A DNA stretch of 8,971 nt, taken from assembly GCA_014191535.1 (NCBI GenBank), contig BJHC01000001.1, positions 21,175-30,145 of the forward strand, given 5' to 3'. The stretch's first letter is position 1. Every line of letters begins with the position of its first letter. The notes under the pieces were generated by a model. That model was not told the origin of the DNA. It did no database searches and saw nothing but the letters and a program-made list of their open reading frames with translations. The DNA comes from Cyanobium sp. Its GTDB lineage: Bacteria; Cyanobacteriota; Cyanobacteriia; PCC-6307; Cyanobiaceae. Shown piece by piece: positions 1 to 6,374 of this stretch. The position numbers and the translations under genes were made by a program.

Positions 1-483
1 CTGCTGGTTGCGCTGCCGCAGGGTGCGCCCGAGATGGTGCTGACCCAGGGTGGGATGCCGGCGCCGCAGCAGCTGCGGTTGCACCCGGGTGGCGGGCCCC
101 GCCCAGCGGGCCAGGGCCTGGGCCAGCAGCAGCGGCAGTGGGTTGCCGCGCCGCTTCCAGCTGGGGATCGGCACCAACACCGCCCCGGGCAACACCTGGC
201 GGCAGCAGCGGTGCCACTCCAGCGCCAGGGCAGCCATCAGGGCCGGCTCAGGCCGGGGCCGTTGGCGCAGCAACAGCTGGCGCAGGGCCCCGTCGTAGGG
301 GGCAGCGGCACACCAGAGCAGGGGCTCATCCCCCTGGATGCCTCCCTCCGGCAGCGCCAGCCGCCGCAAACAGGGCTCGCACAGCAGGGCTGGGGATGCA
401 GCAGCACCGGCACACAGCGGACAGCTGGGGTCGGAGATCAGCGCCAGAACACCGCGCCAGAGCGACGGCAGAGCTGCGATCAC
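1..483 (-). CDS. ComF-family phosphoribosyltransferase-like protein, partial (3' end outside window)
   Basis: Reading the minus strand gives an uninterrupted frame that runs off the left edge, so the C-terminal part is missing. It starts with a hydrophobic stretch and a probable zinc ribbon, C21-P-L-C24 and C35-E-P-C38. Next comes a typical ComF region with a PYDGALRQLLLRQR-like segment, then VLVPIPSWKRRGNPL, and a segment with HPTLGQHHLGRTLRQRNQQ. These are the family hallmarks upstream of the PRPP-binding loop, which lies beyond the window. ComF proteins in naturally transformable bacteria are linked to DNA uptake; in cyanobacteria related proteins are also annotated generically as phosphoribosyltransferases, so the substrate is not known. 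I chose the GTG at 481-483, about 35 nt after the DUF2470 stop. No clear ribosome-binding site supports it, and the frame stays open further upstream, so the start is uncertain. It is probably the last or a late gene of the rpsA1-metK string. Confidence 0.85.
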   Translation of the reverse strand, partial: MIAALPSLWRGVLALISDPSCPLCAGAAASPALLCEPCLRRLALPEGGIQGDEPLLWCAAAPYDGALRQLLLRQRPRPEPALMAALALEWHRCCRQVLPGAVLVPIPSWKRRGNPLPLLLAQALARWAGPATRVQPQLLRRRHPTLGQHHLGRTLRQRNQQ

Positions 484-518
484 GGCGGGGTTCGAGAGCG
501 CTGCCCCCAGGATTCCCC

Positions 519-788
519 TCAGGCCGGGGGCATGGCCCGCAGCATCGCCACCAGGGTGCGGTGGGCATCCTCGCTGTCGCTCAGGGTGTGGTCGAAGGCC
601 ACCTCCACGGGCCGGCCATCCACCTCCAATTGCATCGCCTCGGGGCGCACCGCCACCATCCGGGCCGCCTGGGGGGCCTCGATGCCGCCGTAGTGGCGGG
701 CATAGGCCAGCACCGCCTCGGCGTGGTCGTCATTCATGTGTTTGCAGATCCGATCGCTCACGGCGGGGGTGAGGGGGTCGGCGGCCAT
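519..788 (-). CDS. DUF2470 domain protein
   Basis: This 89-residue protein is essentially a single DUF2470 domain. The diagnostic segment is CKHMNDDHAEAVLAYARHYGG (residues 15-35, with H17 and the acidic pair D20-D21 before H22). An EVDGRPVEVAFDHTLSDSEDA segment (residues 55-75) and a helical C-terminus with R77-T-L-V-A-M-L follow. The domain also occurs at the C-terminus of HugZ-like heme-associated proteins and in plastid proteins linked to tetrapyrrole control. A role near heme or tetrapyrrole is therefore possible, but it is inferred from the family and no ligand can be read from the sequence. The ATG at 786-788 follows the 39-residue peptide gene by 51 nt and lacks an obvious Shine-Dalgarno sequence. 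The stop is about 35 nt from the proposed comF-like start, so the two genes are probably cotranscribed. Confidence 0.85.
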   Translation of the reverse strand: MAADPLTPAVSDRICKHMNDDHAEAVLAYARHYGGIEAPQAARMVAVRPEAMQLEVDGRPVEVAFDHTLSDSEDAHRTLVAMLRAMPPA

Positions 789-839
789 GGAACGGGCGGA
801 AGCTGGGGGGATTCTGGAGGCAACGGCGCCGGGGCGGGA

Positions 840-959
840 TCAGCCCACCCCAAAGCGCTGCCACAGCAGCAGCCCCAGCCGCACGGCACTCACGCTCACA
901 TAGCCCGCCAGCACCACAAACAGGCCCATGGCCAACCAGTCGCGCAGGCGTGGGTTCAT
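840..959 (-). CDS. 39-residue single-helix membrane peptide, unknown function
   Basis: This short open frame begins [12 protein letters not shown] and ends WQRFGVG. After an N-terminal positive patch (R4, R6) it has one hydrophobic segment, about residues 9-33, interrupted by R27, with R36 after it. This suggests a single transmembrane helix. Its ATG overlaps the stop of the FGGY kinase as an ATGA quadruplet (956-959), a classic arrangement for translational coupling in an operon, and this is the best evidence that it is real. I do not recognise a named family. It could be a small subunit or modulator of a membrane process, or a lineage-specific peptide. An ORF track could easily miss it because a longer in-frame ATG lies upstream at 1067, but that extension lies inside the kinase gene. 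A chance ORF is possible. Confidence 0.6.
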   Translation of the reverse strand: MNPRLRDWLAMGLFVVLAGYVSVSAVRLGLLLWQRFGVG

Positions 960-2248
960 GGCTGAAGGCAGGCGGAAAGCGCCAGTCTGGCCATGCCCTG
1001 GGCCGCCGTGCACTGGGGGCGGTTGAGCACCGGCACCCCCAGCATCCGCTGGCGGATCAGCCGCCACTGGGGATTGCGGGCACCGCCCCCCAGGCTCAGC
1101 ACCCGCCGCACCGGGGGCGCCCCCAACTCCTGCAGGCGCCGCCAGCCCTGCTGCTCGATCGCCGCCAGGCCCTCCAACAGGGCCTGGAGGTAAAGGGCAT
1201 CCCCCACGGGGCGGGGCTCGAGAATCGGCTCCAGCGTGGGATCGTCCACAGGGAAACGCTCGCCGGGCCTGGGCAGGGGCCGCAGGGCCAGGCCGCTGGG
1301 GCGGCGGGGATCAATCTGGCGGCTGAGTTCCGCCAGCTGGCCGTCGCTGTAGAAGCCCCGCCGCCCGCCGCAGCCCGCATTCGAGGCGCCGCCCACCAAC
1401 CACTGGCCCGCCAGCCGCTGACAACTGATCCCCGGGCCCTGGATCGGCTCGGGGCTGAACTGCTTGAGCACCAGGGTGGTGCCCAGCACGGTGATGCCAT
1501 CGCCAGGCTGGGGATCGGCGGCCAGCACCGCCGCACTGGCATCGGTGCTGCCGGCCACCACCTGGCAGCCGGAGGGGAGCCCCAGGGCCGCCGCCGCCTC
1601 ACCCCCCAGGGCACCGAGCTGGGCTCCGGAGCGGCAGATCGCCGGCAGGGCTGGGCTCCAGGACTGGGCGGCGAGGCTGCCCAGCCAGGCCTGGGCCTGC
1701 GGATCCCAACCCAACCGCAGGTTGTTGCCCTCCTCCCCCCAGCGCCAATCCCCCAGCAGCCAACCCATCAGCCAATCGGCCTGATGGCGCAGCAGCCAGG
1801 GCCCAGCGGCGCCGGCGGCCGTGGCGTTGGCGAGCAGCTGCAGGGCCCGGGCCAGGCTGCCGCTGGCACCGGCGGCGGGGGCCTGCGCGGCCGCCGAACC
1901 CACCAACGCCGCGGCTGCCGCCGCCTGGTGGGGGCAAGCCTGGTGATAGGGCAGGGCCCGGCTGAGGGGCCCATCCAACAGGGCCCCGTTGGGGCGGCAG
2001 AGCAAGAGCGTGCCGGAGGTGCCATCCAGGGCCAGGGCCACCACCCGGCCCCGGAGCGAGGCCGGCAACGTGCCGCACAGGCCGATCAGGCCCAACCGCC
2101 AGGCCTGGGGATCCTCAAAGGGGCCGGGGTACGGGGCCGCGCACTCCGCCGCAACGGCCCCATGGCGATCGATCAGGGCCAGCCGCAGACCGCTGCTGCC
2201 CAGATCAACGCCGAGCCCGAGGGGCTCAGCAGACGCCTCAGGCGGCAA
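956..2248 (-). CDS. FGGY-family carbohydrate kinase, D-ribulose kinase-like
   Basis: This 430-residue sugar kinase has the FGGY ATPase fold. The N-terminal phosphate loop is [11 protein letters not shown] with D15 and S18-S19. A second conserved strand is [11 protein letters not shown] (residues 70-80). The likely catalytic base lies in GSTDASAA, D236. Another nucleotide-site glycine segment is VLGTTLV (254-260), and the C-terminal adenine-binding signature is [10 protein letters not shown] (384-393). The length is short for typical xylulose or glycerol kinases (about 500) and close to the cyanobacterial/plastid SePSK/AtXK-1 group described as D-ribulose kinases. That substrate call is an inference. 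Residues 106-130 are Ala-rich. The start is TTG at 2246-2248: an in-frame TGA lies shortly upstream and no ATG or GTG occurs near the conserved N-terminus. The gene overlaps the end of metK by 11 nt, so its translation is probably coupled to metK. Its own stop overlaps the next ATG. Confidence 0.9.
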   Translation of the reverse strand: MPPEASAEPLGLGVDLGSSGLRLALIDRHGAVAAECAAPYPGPFEDPQAWRLGLIGLCGTLPASLRGRVVALALDGTSGTLLLCRPNGALLDGPLSRALPYHQACPHQAAAAAALVGSAAAQAPAAGASGSLARALQLLANATAAGAAGPWLLRHQADWLMGWLLGDWRWGEEGNNLRLGWDPQAQAWLGSLAAQSWSPALPAICRSGAQLGALGGEAAAALGLPSGCQVVAGSTDASAAVLAADPQPGDGITVLGTTLVLKQFSPEPIQGPGISCQRLAGQWLVGGASNAGCGGRRGFYSDGQLAELSRQIDPRRPSGLALRPLPRPGERFPVDDPTLEPILEPRPVGDALYLQALLEGLAAIEQQGWRRLQELGAPPVRRVLSLGGGARNPQWRLIRQRMLGVPVLNRPQCTAAQGMARLALSACLQP

Positions 2249-3506
2249 CGCGGCTGGCGGTGGCCTGCTTCAGGGTGGCGGCGATGGCGCCCACGTTCTC
2301 CCAAGGCAGGTTGAGGTCGCTGCGGCCGAAGTGGCCATAGGCGGCCACATCCTGGTAGAAGCGGCCACCGCGCTGCTGGGGCAGCTGGCGCAGGCCAAAG
2401 GTGTCGATGATGGCGCCGGGGCGCAGGTCGAAGTGCTCCTGCACCAAGGCCGTGAGATCGGCGTTGCTGATGGCGCCGGTGCCGAAGCTCTCCACCAGGA
2501 TGCTCACCGGCTTGGCCACACCGATGGCATAGCTGAGCTGCACTTCGGCCTTGCGGGCCAAGCCAGCGGCCACCAGGGCCTTGGCCACGTAGCGGGCGGC
2601 GTAGGCGGCGGAGCGGTCCACCTTGGTGGGGTCCTTGCCGGAGAAGGCGCCGCCGCCGTGGCGGGCATAGCCGCCGTAGGTGTCCACGATGATCTTGCGG
2701 CCGGTGAGGCCGGCATCGCCCTGGGGGCCACCCACCACGAACTTGCCGGTGGGGTTCACCAGGAAGCGGGTGGTGTCCTTGGCGGGCTTGAGGGTGAGAT
2801 CGGCGGTGGCGGGCTCCACCACGTGGGTCCAGAGGTCGGCGGCAATGCGCTCCCGCAGGGCCTTCTCCTCGCTCACCCCATCGATCTCGGCGGTGTGCTG
2901 GGTGGAGATCAGGATCGTGTCGATCGCCACGGGCTGATCGTTTTCGTACACCACGCTCACCTGGGTTTTGCCATCGGGCAGCAGGTAGCCGAGCGAGCCG
3001 TTGTGGCGCACCTCCGCCAGGCGGCGGGCCAGGCGGTGGGCCAGGCTGATGGGCAGCGGCATCAGCTCCGGCGTTTCATCGCAGGCGTAGCCGAACATGA
3101 TCCCCTGGTCACCGGCACCCACCAGGTCGAGGGGATCGCCGGCGTGGTCGTCGGCCTCATTCACGCCCTGGGCGATGTCGGGCGACTGCTGATCCAGCGC
3201 CACCAGCACCGCACAGCTGTTGGCATCAAACCCACCGGCGCGGGCGCCGCTGTAGCCGATCTGTTCGATCACCCCACGCACCAGGGTGTTGAAGTCGACG
3301 CGGGCGGTGGTGGTCACCTCGCCGGTGATCAGGCACAGCCCCGTGTTCACAACGGTTTCGCAGGCCACGCGGGAGGCCGGATCCTGGGCCAGCAGCGCAT
3401 CGAGCACCGCATCGCTCACCTGATCACAGATCTTGTCGGGGTGGCCTTCGGTGACCGATTCGGAGGTGAACACGTAGCGCGAGGGCGCCCCGGATGTGCT
3501 GCTCAT
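2238..3506 (-). CDS. metK: S-adenosylmethionine synthase (methionine adenosyltransferase)
   Basis: It makes S-adenosylmethionine from methionine and ATP, releasing phosphate and pyrophosphate, in the cytoplasm; the family works as a tetramer. The 422-residue protein is in the range usual for cyanobacterial MetK, slightly longer than the E. coli enzyme. The N-terminal motif is [12 protein letters not shown] with H22 and the metal ligand D24. The ATP-binding signature GAGDQG is at 130-135. The second signature, [16 protein letters not shown] (284-299), supplies the phosphate-binding lysines and arginine. A conserved DLNLPWE segment lies at 397-403. The ATG at 3504-3506 fits the family N-terminus. 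The HAD phosphatase ends 54 nt upstream, and the sugar kinase start lies inside the last codons. I saw no SAM-riboswitch-like structure in the short leader. The products serve methylation of DNA, RNA, protein and chlorophyll intermediates. Confidence 0.98.
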   Translation of the reverse strand: MSSTSGAPSRYVFTSESVTEGHPDKICDQVSDAVLDALLAQDPASRVACETVVNTGLCLITGEVTTTARVDFNTLVRGVIEQIGYSGARAGGFDANSCAVLVALDQQSPDIAQGVNEADDHAGDPLDLVGAGDQGIMFGYACDETPELMPLPISLAHRLARRLAEVRHNGSLGYLLPDGKTQVSVVYENDQPVAIDTILISTQHTAEIDGVSEEKALRERIAADLWTHVVEPATADLTLKPAKDTTRFLVNPTGKFVVGGPQGDAGLTGRKIIVDTYGGYARHGGGAFSGKDPTKVDRSAAYAARYVAKALVAAGLARKAEVQLSYAIGVAKPVSILVESFGTGAISNADLTALVQEHFDLRPGAIIDTFGLRQLPQQRGGRFYQDVAAYGHFGRSDLNLPWENVGAIAATLKQATASRVAA

Positions 3507-3560
3507 TGGGCCAGCGGCTGGTCAAAGTGGGAACCAGCGTAAGGGCCGGTGCTGGCGGCC

Positions 3561-4340
3561 TCAGCCCAGGCTCAGCTCATCCCAGTGGTGCACCAGCGGG
3601 TGGGGTTCCGCCAGGGGCGGCGGGATGCTCCAGGCGGCGGTGTAGCCCAGGGCCAGGGGGTGGGGGATGCCGGCGGCCACCGCCATGCGCAGATCGCTGT
3701 TGGCATCGCCGATCAGGGCGCAGCGGCTAGCGACGACCCCCAGCTCGGCGCAGACGCCATGCACCGCCGCCGGATCCGGCTTCCGGGGCCGATGCTCGGC
3801 ACTCCAGAGGGCAGGGAAAGAGGGGGGGAGGCCATGGCTGGCCAGGAAATGCTCAATGCCGGCCATGTCGTCGTTGCTGATCACCGCACAGGGCACACCG
3901 GCCGCCTGCAACTGCTGCAGCCAGGGCAGCAGGCCGGCGGTGGTGGCGCTGGTGGCCTGCGGGGGGTCGGTGGCGGCGGCGCGGCGGGCATCGGCCTGGT
4001 CGGCCTGGTCGAACACCCGCTCCGCCAGGGCCAGGGCCTCGGGCCAGCCCATCCCCACCTGCACCAGGGCGGTGGCCGTGGCAATCAGGTTGTGGTCACG
4101 GCTGGCCACGGCGGTGATGCCCGCCGGGCAGATGCCAGAGGCTTTCAGGCCATAGGCGCGCTCCAACAGGGGGCGCAGCCCGGAGCGCTGCTCCGGGTCG
4201 GTGGCCTCAAGACACAACAAAACCCTGGCCTGGGCCAGGGTGAGCAGTTGGGGCTCGCTGATGCTGAGGGTGCCGTCCTTGTCGAACAGCACCGCCTCCA
4301 CCACACCGAGCCCCGTGCCGCGCAGGTGCAGCAGGGGCAT
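3561..4340 (-). CDS. HAD-superfamily phosphatase
   Basis: This 259-residue protein shows all four HAD motifs. Motif I is FDKDGTL with nucleophile D20 and acid/base D22. Motif II is VISND with S155. Motif III is RKPDP with K187. Motif IV is IGDANSD with D212 and D216. A helical cap lies between motifs I and II (about 30-135), which suggests a subfamily IA phosphoglycolate phosphatase or beta-phosphoglucomutase-like architecture. The substrate cannot be read from the sequence. A phosphoglycolate or sugar phosphate is plausible, since a sugar kinase follows two genes downstream, but that is inference. The ATG is 9 nt after the rpsA1 stop, so it is almost certainly cotranscribed with rpsA1. No Shine-Dalgarno sequence is visible, consistent with translational coupling. 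There is no signal peptide, so the protein should be cytoplasmic. Confidence 0.92.
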   Translation of the reverse strand: MPLLHLRGTGLGVVEAVLFDKDGTLSISEPQLLTLAQARVLLCLEATDPEQRSGLRPLLERAYGLKASGICPAGITAVASRDHNLIATATALVQVGMGWPEALALAERVFDQADQADARRAAATDPPQATSATTAGLLPWLQQLQAAGVPCAVISNDDMAGIEHFLASHGLPPSFPALWSAEHRPRKPDPAAVHGVCAELGVVASRCALIGDANSDLRMAVAAGIPHPLALGYTAAWSIPPPLAEPHPLVHHWDELSLG

Positions 4341-4349
4341 GCCGAGGGA

Positions 4350-5432
4350 TCAGTCGAGGGTGACGCCCATGGGCTCGTTGTCTTCGGCCTGCTCGAGCAG
4401 CATCTGCTTGTAGCGGGCGGCCATCTCCTCGGCCTTCTCGAACACCTTCTGGGGGTCGGTGAGCATGTCGCCGGGCTCGGGCTCGAGGGCCTTGGTGGAC
4501 AGCGAGATGCGACCACGCTCGGCGTCGAGGTCGATGATCATCACCTTCATCTGGTCGTTCACGTTGAGCACCGTGTGCGGCGTCTCAATGTGCTCGTGGC
4601 TGATCTCGGAGATGTGCAGCAGGCCGCTGACACCGCCGATGTCGATGAAGGCGCCGTAGGGCTTGATGCCGCGGACGGTACCGATCACCACTTCGCCCAC
4701 CTCGAGGCGATTCATCTTGCGCTCCACCAGCGCGCGACGGTGGCTGAGCACCAGGCGGTTGCGCTCTTCGTCCACCTCGAGGAACTTGAGGGGCAGGAAG
4801 TCGGCCACCAGATCTTCCTTGGGCTTGCGGGTGCTGATGTGGCTGCCGGGGATGAAGCCCCGCAGACCCTCCACCCGCACCAGCGCACCACCACGGTTGG
4901 TGGCAAACACTTCGCTGTAGATGGTGGCGTCTTCCTTCTGGAGCTGACGCACCCGCTCCCAGGCCCGCTGGTATTCGATCCGGCGGATCGAGAGGGTGAG
5001 CTGACCGTCTTCGTTCTCTTCGCTGAGGATGAAGAACTCACGCTCTTCACCGGGCTCCAGCACATCGGCGATGCCCTCAACGCGGTTGATCGACACCTCC
5101 TGCATGGGCATGAAGGCGGCGGTCTTGGCGCCGATGTCGATCATCGCGCCCTTCGACTCGATGGCGAACACCGCCCCCTTGACCACATCGCCAGGCTTGA
5201 AGTTGTAGTCGTACTTGCTCAGCAGCGACGCAAACTCATCCAGCGTGAAGCCCACACCCTCGATGTCCCGTGCGGCGGCCCGGCTGCTGGGGTCATCGGC
5301 GCTGGGCACGTCATCGGGGATGCCGAGGTCGAGGTCAGCGTCAGCGGCGAAATCCTGGTCGGCCACGGTGTCCAGGTCGGCCTCAACCACCGCTGTGGCG
5401 CTGGATTCGAGCTCGGAGGGGGTCACGGTCAT
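4350..5432 (-). CDS. rpsA1: 30S ribosomal protein S1, three-domain cyanobacterial form
   Basis: It binds mRNA and the small ribosomal subunit to support initiation. Three S1 (OB-fold) domains are recognisable: about 80-150 (GDVVKGAVFAIESKGAMIDIG), about 167-235 (containing GGALVRVEGLRGFIPGSHIS), and about 245-315 (GEVVIGTVRGIKPYGAFIDIG, the best match). Each ends with a segment of the LSxR or LSTK type. The length of 360 residues and three domains match cyanobacterial and plastid S1, against six domains in E. coli. Residues 1-57 form an acidic, low-complexity extension before the first domain, and the C-terminus after about 320 is helical and charged. The ATG at 5430-5432 has no Shine-Dalgarno sequence; a C/T-rich run precedes it. 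A likely -10 element lies about 78 nt upstream, and the leader can fold (see other entries). rpsA1 appears to head the operon through HAD and metK to comF. Confidence 0.98.
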   Translation of the reverse strand: MTVTPSELESSATAVVEADLDTVADQDFAADADLDLGIPDDVPSADDPSSRAAARDIEGVGFTLDEFASLLSKYDYNFKPGDVVKGAVFAIESKGAMIDIGAKTAAFMPMQEVSINRVEGIADVLEPGEEREFFILSEENEDGQLTLSIRRIEYQRAWERVRQLQKEDATIYSEVFATNRGGALVRVEGLRGFIPGSHISTRKPKEDLVADFLPLKFLEVDEERNRLVLSHRRALVERKMNRLEVGEVVIGTVRGIKPYGAFIDIGGVSGLLHISEISHEHIETPHTVLNVNDQMKVMIIDLDAERGRISLSTKALEPEPGDMLTDPQKVFEKAEEMAARYKQMLLEQAEDNEPMGVTLD

Positions 5433-5437
5433 GGGGA

Positions 5438-5487
5438 GACGGCGGTCTGCCGGAGGCAGTGCGAAAGGAGCCCCAGCACCGTCCGCC
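5438..5487 (-). promoter_or_regulatory. Foldable leader of rpsA1
   Basis: Upstream of the S1 start codon the transcript can form an inner hairpin (CTGCC at 5447-5451 with GGCAG at 5455-5459, 3-nt loop). It also has two competing outer pairings: 5438-5442 with 5479-5483, or 5441-5445 with 5483-5487. The first would place a paired base only 5 nt before the ATG. S1 autoregulates through leader structure in E. coli; whether this happens here is inference. Confidence 0.35.
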
Positions 5488-5509
5488 GACAGGCACAGGG
5501 GAATCCAGC

Positions 5510-5515
5510 ACTATA
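5510..5515 (-). promoter_or_regulatory. Probable -10 element of the rpsA1 promoter
   Basis: On the minus strand the hexamer TATAGT matches the sigma-70 -10 consensus at five of six positions and stands out in this GC-rich spacer between nrdR and rpsA1. It predicts a leader of about 70 nt. No convincing -35 box is found at the usual distance, so the call rests on this element and its position. Confidence 0.42.
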
Positions 5516-5522
5516 CAAAGGA

Positions 5523-5544
5523 GGCCTGGAGCCCCTTTCAGGCC
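5523..5544 (-). terminator. Possible weak terminator of nrdR
   Basis: About 20 nt past the nrdR stop, GGCCTG (5523-5528) and CAGGCC (5539-5544) form a 6-bp stem with a 10-nt loop. On the minus strand it is followed by TCCTTTG, only a partial T run. The structure sits just upstream of the rpsA1 -10 element. It could be a weak terminator or part of the promoter region, and read-through from nrdR into rpsA1 is possible. Confidence 0.3.
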
Positions 5545-5565
5545 GTGCAACCGGTGCCGAGGCGG

Positions 5566-6048
5566 CTAGACCACCGCCGCCAGACGCTTGCTGCGGGGGT
5601 CGCGGCTGAGGCCTTCGAGGGTGGCGACGAAGTCGCTCACGCTCTGGAACTGGCGATACACGGAGGCGAAGCGCACGTAAGCCACATCGCTCATCTGGGC
5701 GAGTTGCTGAAGCACGAGCTCGCCAAGCTCAATGCTGGCCACCTCACGGCCGCTGCGGGCCTGCAGCTGCAGCTCCAGTTCATCCACCACCGCCTCCAAA
5801 CGGCTGGGCTCGAGGCCTGTCTTTTCACAGGCACGGAGCAGTCCGTGCAGGAGCTTGTTGCGATTGAAGGCTTCGCGGCTGCCGTTGCGCTTCAGCACCG
5901 TGATCGGCACGGTTTCCACCCGCTCATAGGTGGTGAAGCGAAACTCGCAATGCAAACACTCCCGGCGACGCCGCACACTGCGGCCCGAGTCGGCGGAGCG
6001 CGATTCCAGAACGCGGCTGTCGGTGTGCTGACAAGAGGGGCACTGCAT
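5566..6048 (-). CDS. nrdR: Transcriptional repressor NrdR
   Basis: NrdR represses ribonucleotide reductase genes in response to ATP/dATP levels. The 160-residue protein has the N-terminal zinc ribbon with C3-P-S-C6 and C31-L-H-C34, the arginine-rich run R23-S-V-R-R-R-R-E30, and the segment [10 protein letters not shown] that leads into the ATP-cone. The ATP-cone spans about 49-139, with the conserved [16 protein letters not shown] start and [16 protein letters not shown] near its end. Length and both domains are typical. The ATG at 6046-6048 begins with the invariant MQCPSC. No strong Shine-Dalgarno sequence is present, and a perfect inverted repeat lies 5 nt upstream. The gene follows the psbT terminator, so it is probably transcribed separately from psbB-psbT. 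No ribonucleotide reductase gene is in the window, so the target is elsewhere. Confidence 0.98.
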   Translation of the reverse strand: MQCPSCQHTDSRVLESRSADSGRSVRRRRECLHCEFRFTTYERVETVPITVLKRNGSREAFNRNKLLHGLLRACEKTGLEPSRLEAVVDELELQLQARSGREVASIELGELVLQQLAQMSDVAYVRFASVYRQFQSVSDFVATLEGLSRDPRSKRLAAVV

Positions 6049-6052
6049 GCCC

Positions 6053-6076
6053 GATCAACCGCCGTGAAGGTTGATC
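6053..6076. repeat. Perfect 8-bp inverted repeat upstream of nrdR
   Basis: GATCAACC (6053-6060) and GGTTGATC (6069-6076) are perfect inverted copies separated by 8 nt, ending 5 nt before the nrdR start codon. They could form a leader hairpin that hides the initiation region, or a dyad operator. The sequence does not resemble the AT-rich NrdR-box consensus. Confidence 0.6.
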
Positions 6077-6077
6077 A

Positions 6078-6106
6078 AGTTTAGACAGAAGTCGCGCCGT
6101 TGAGAA
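6078..6106 (-). promoter_or_regulatory. Candidate nrdR promoter
   Basis: On the minus strand a -35-like TTCTCA (6101-6106) and a -10-like TAAACT (6078-6083) are separated by 17 nt; each matches four of six consensus positions. The predicted start, near 6071, falls within the inverted repeat, so a bound protein there could block transcription. The match is weak and could arise by chance. Confidence 0.3.
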
Positions 6107-6211
6107 GGGGCTCCAACGCTTGAGTTTCAACCGCTCATGGGCAGGAACCACCGCCAAATCATGAGACTGGGCCGCAGCAAACGCGCCCATGGCGAGCCGG
6201 CACCAAGCCAC

Positions 6212-6237
6212 AAAAAAACCCCCGCCGAGCGGGGGTT
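6212..6237 (-). terminator. Intrinsic terminator of psbB-psbT
   Basis: A 9-bp stem (AACCCCCGC at 6217-6225 with its complement at 6229-6237) with a 3-nt loop is followed on the minus strand by a run of seven T. It sits about 26 nt past the psbT stop. This is a textbook rho-independent terminator and separates the photosystem II unit from nrdR. Confidence 0.92.
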
Positions 6238-6263
6238 GAGCAACCGAGCAACAGGGCCAGGAA

Positions 6264-6359
6264 TCACTTACCGATCTTCGGGGGATCGCGGAAGGCGATC
6301 GCGAAGAACAGGGTGGAAATGGCCAGCGCCAGGATCAGGATGTAGGCAAAGCTCTCCAT
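6264..6359 (-). CDS. psbT: Photosystem II reaction center protein T
   Basis: This 31-residue thylakoid membrane protein has one transmembrane helix (about residues 3-22, [15 protein letters not shown] onwards) and a short polar tail with RDPPKIGK. It sits at the photosystem II dimer interface and helps stabilise the acceptor-side quinone region of D1. Length and the MESFAYIL start are typical. The ORF is too short for most gene callers. The start is supported by an AGGAG Shine-Dalgarno sequence 5 nt upstream. It follows psbB by 15 nt, as in the psbB-psbT clusters of chloroplasts and cyanobacteria, and a strong terminator follows it. Confidence 0.97.
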   Translation of the reverse strand: MESFAYILILALAISTLFFAIAFRDPPKIGK

Positions 6360-6374
6360 GGGGTCTCCTCTGGA

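Noticed and set aside
3507..3560. Possible SAM riboswitch upstream of metK
   Set aside because: The gap is only 54 nt with no recognisable conserved helices or terminator, too short for the known SAM aptamers plus an expression platform.
5517..5524. A plus-strand AAAGGAGG that looks like a strong Shine-Dalgarno sequence
   Set aside because: No start codon follows at a usable distance on that strand; it lies in the nrdR-rpsA1 spacer of minus-strand genes.
3549..5609. A 686-codon plus-strand ORF opposite rpsA1 and the HAD gene, with similar long plus-strand ORFs at 1989-3542 and 950-2314
   Set aside because: They lie antisense to genes with clear family motifs and have low-complexity Gly/His/Ala/Gln-rich translations. 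This is the usual shadow produced by high GC at third codon positions.
6049..6211. Small RNA or hidden gene between nrdR and the psbT terminator
   Set aside because: The frames there lack family similarity or a ribosome-binding site, and no known cyanobacterial sRNA motif was recognised. Only the inverted repeat and a weak promoter candidate are visible.
6295..6302. A GCGATCGC octamer (HIP1-like) in psbT
   Set aside because: It encodes the Ala-Ile-Ala part of psbT, and one copy is about what base composition allows here, so there is no HIP1 enrichment signal.
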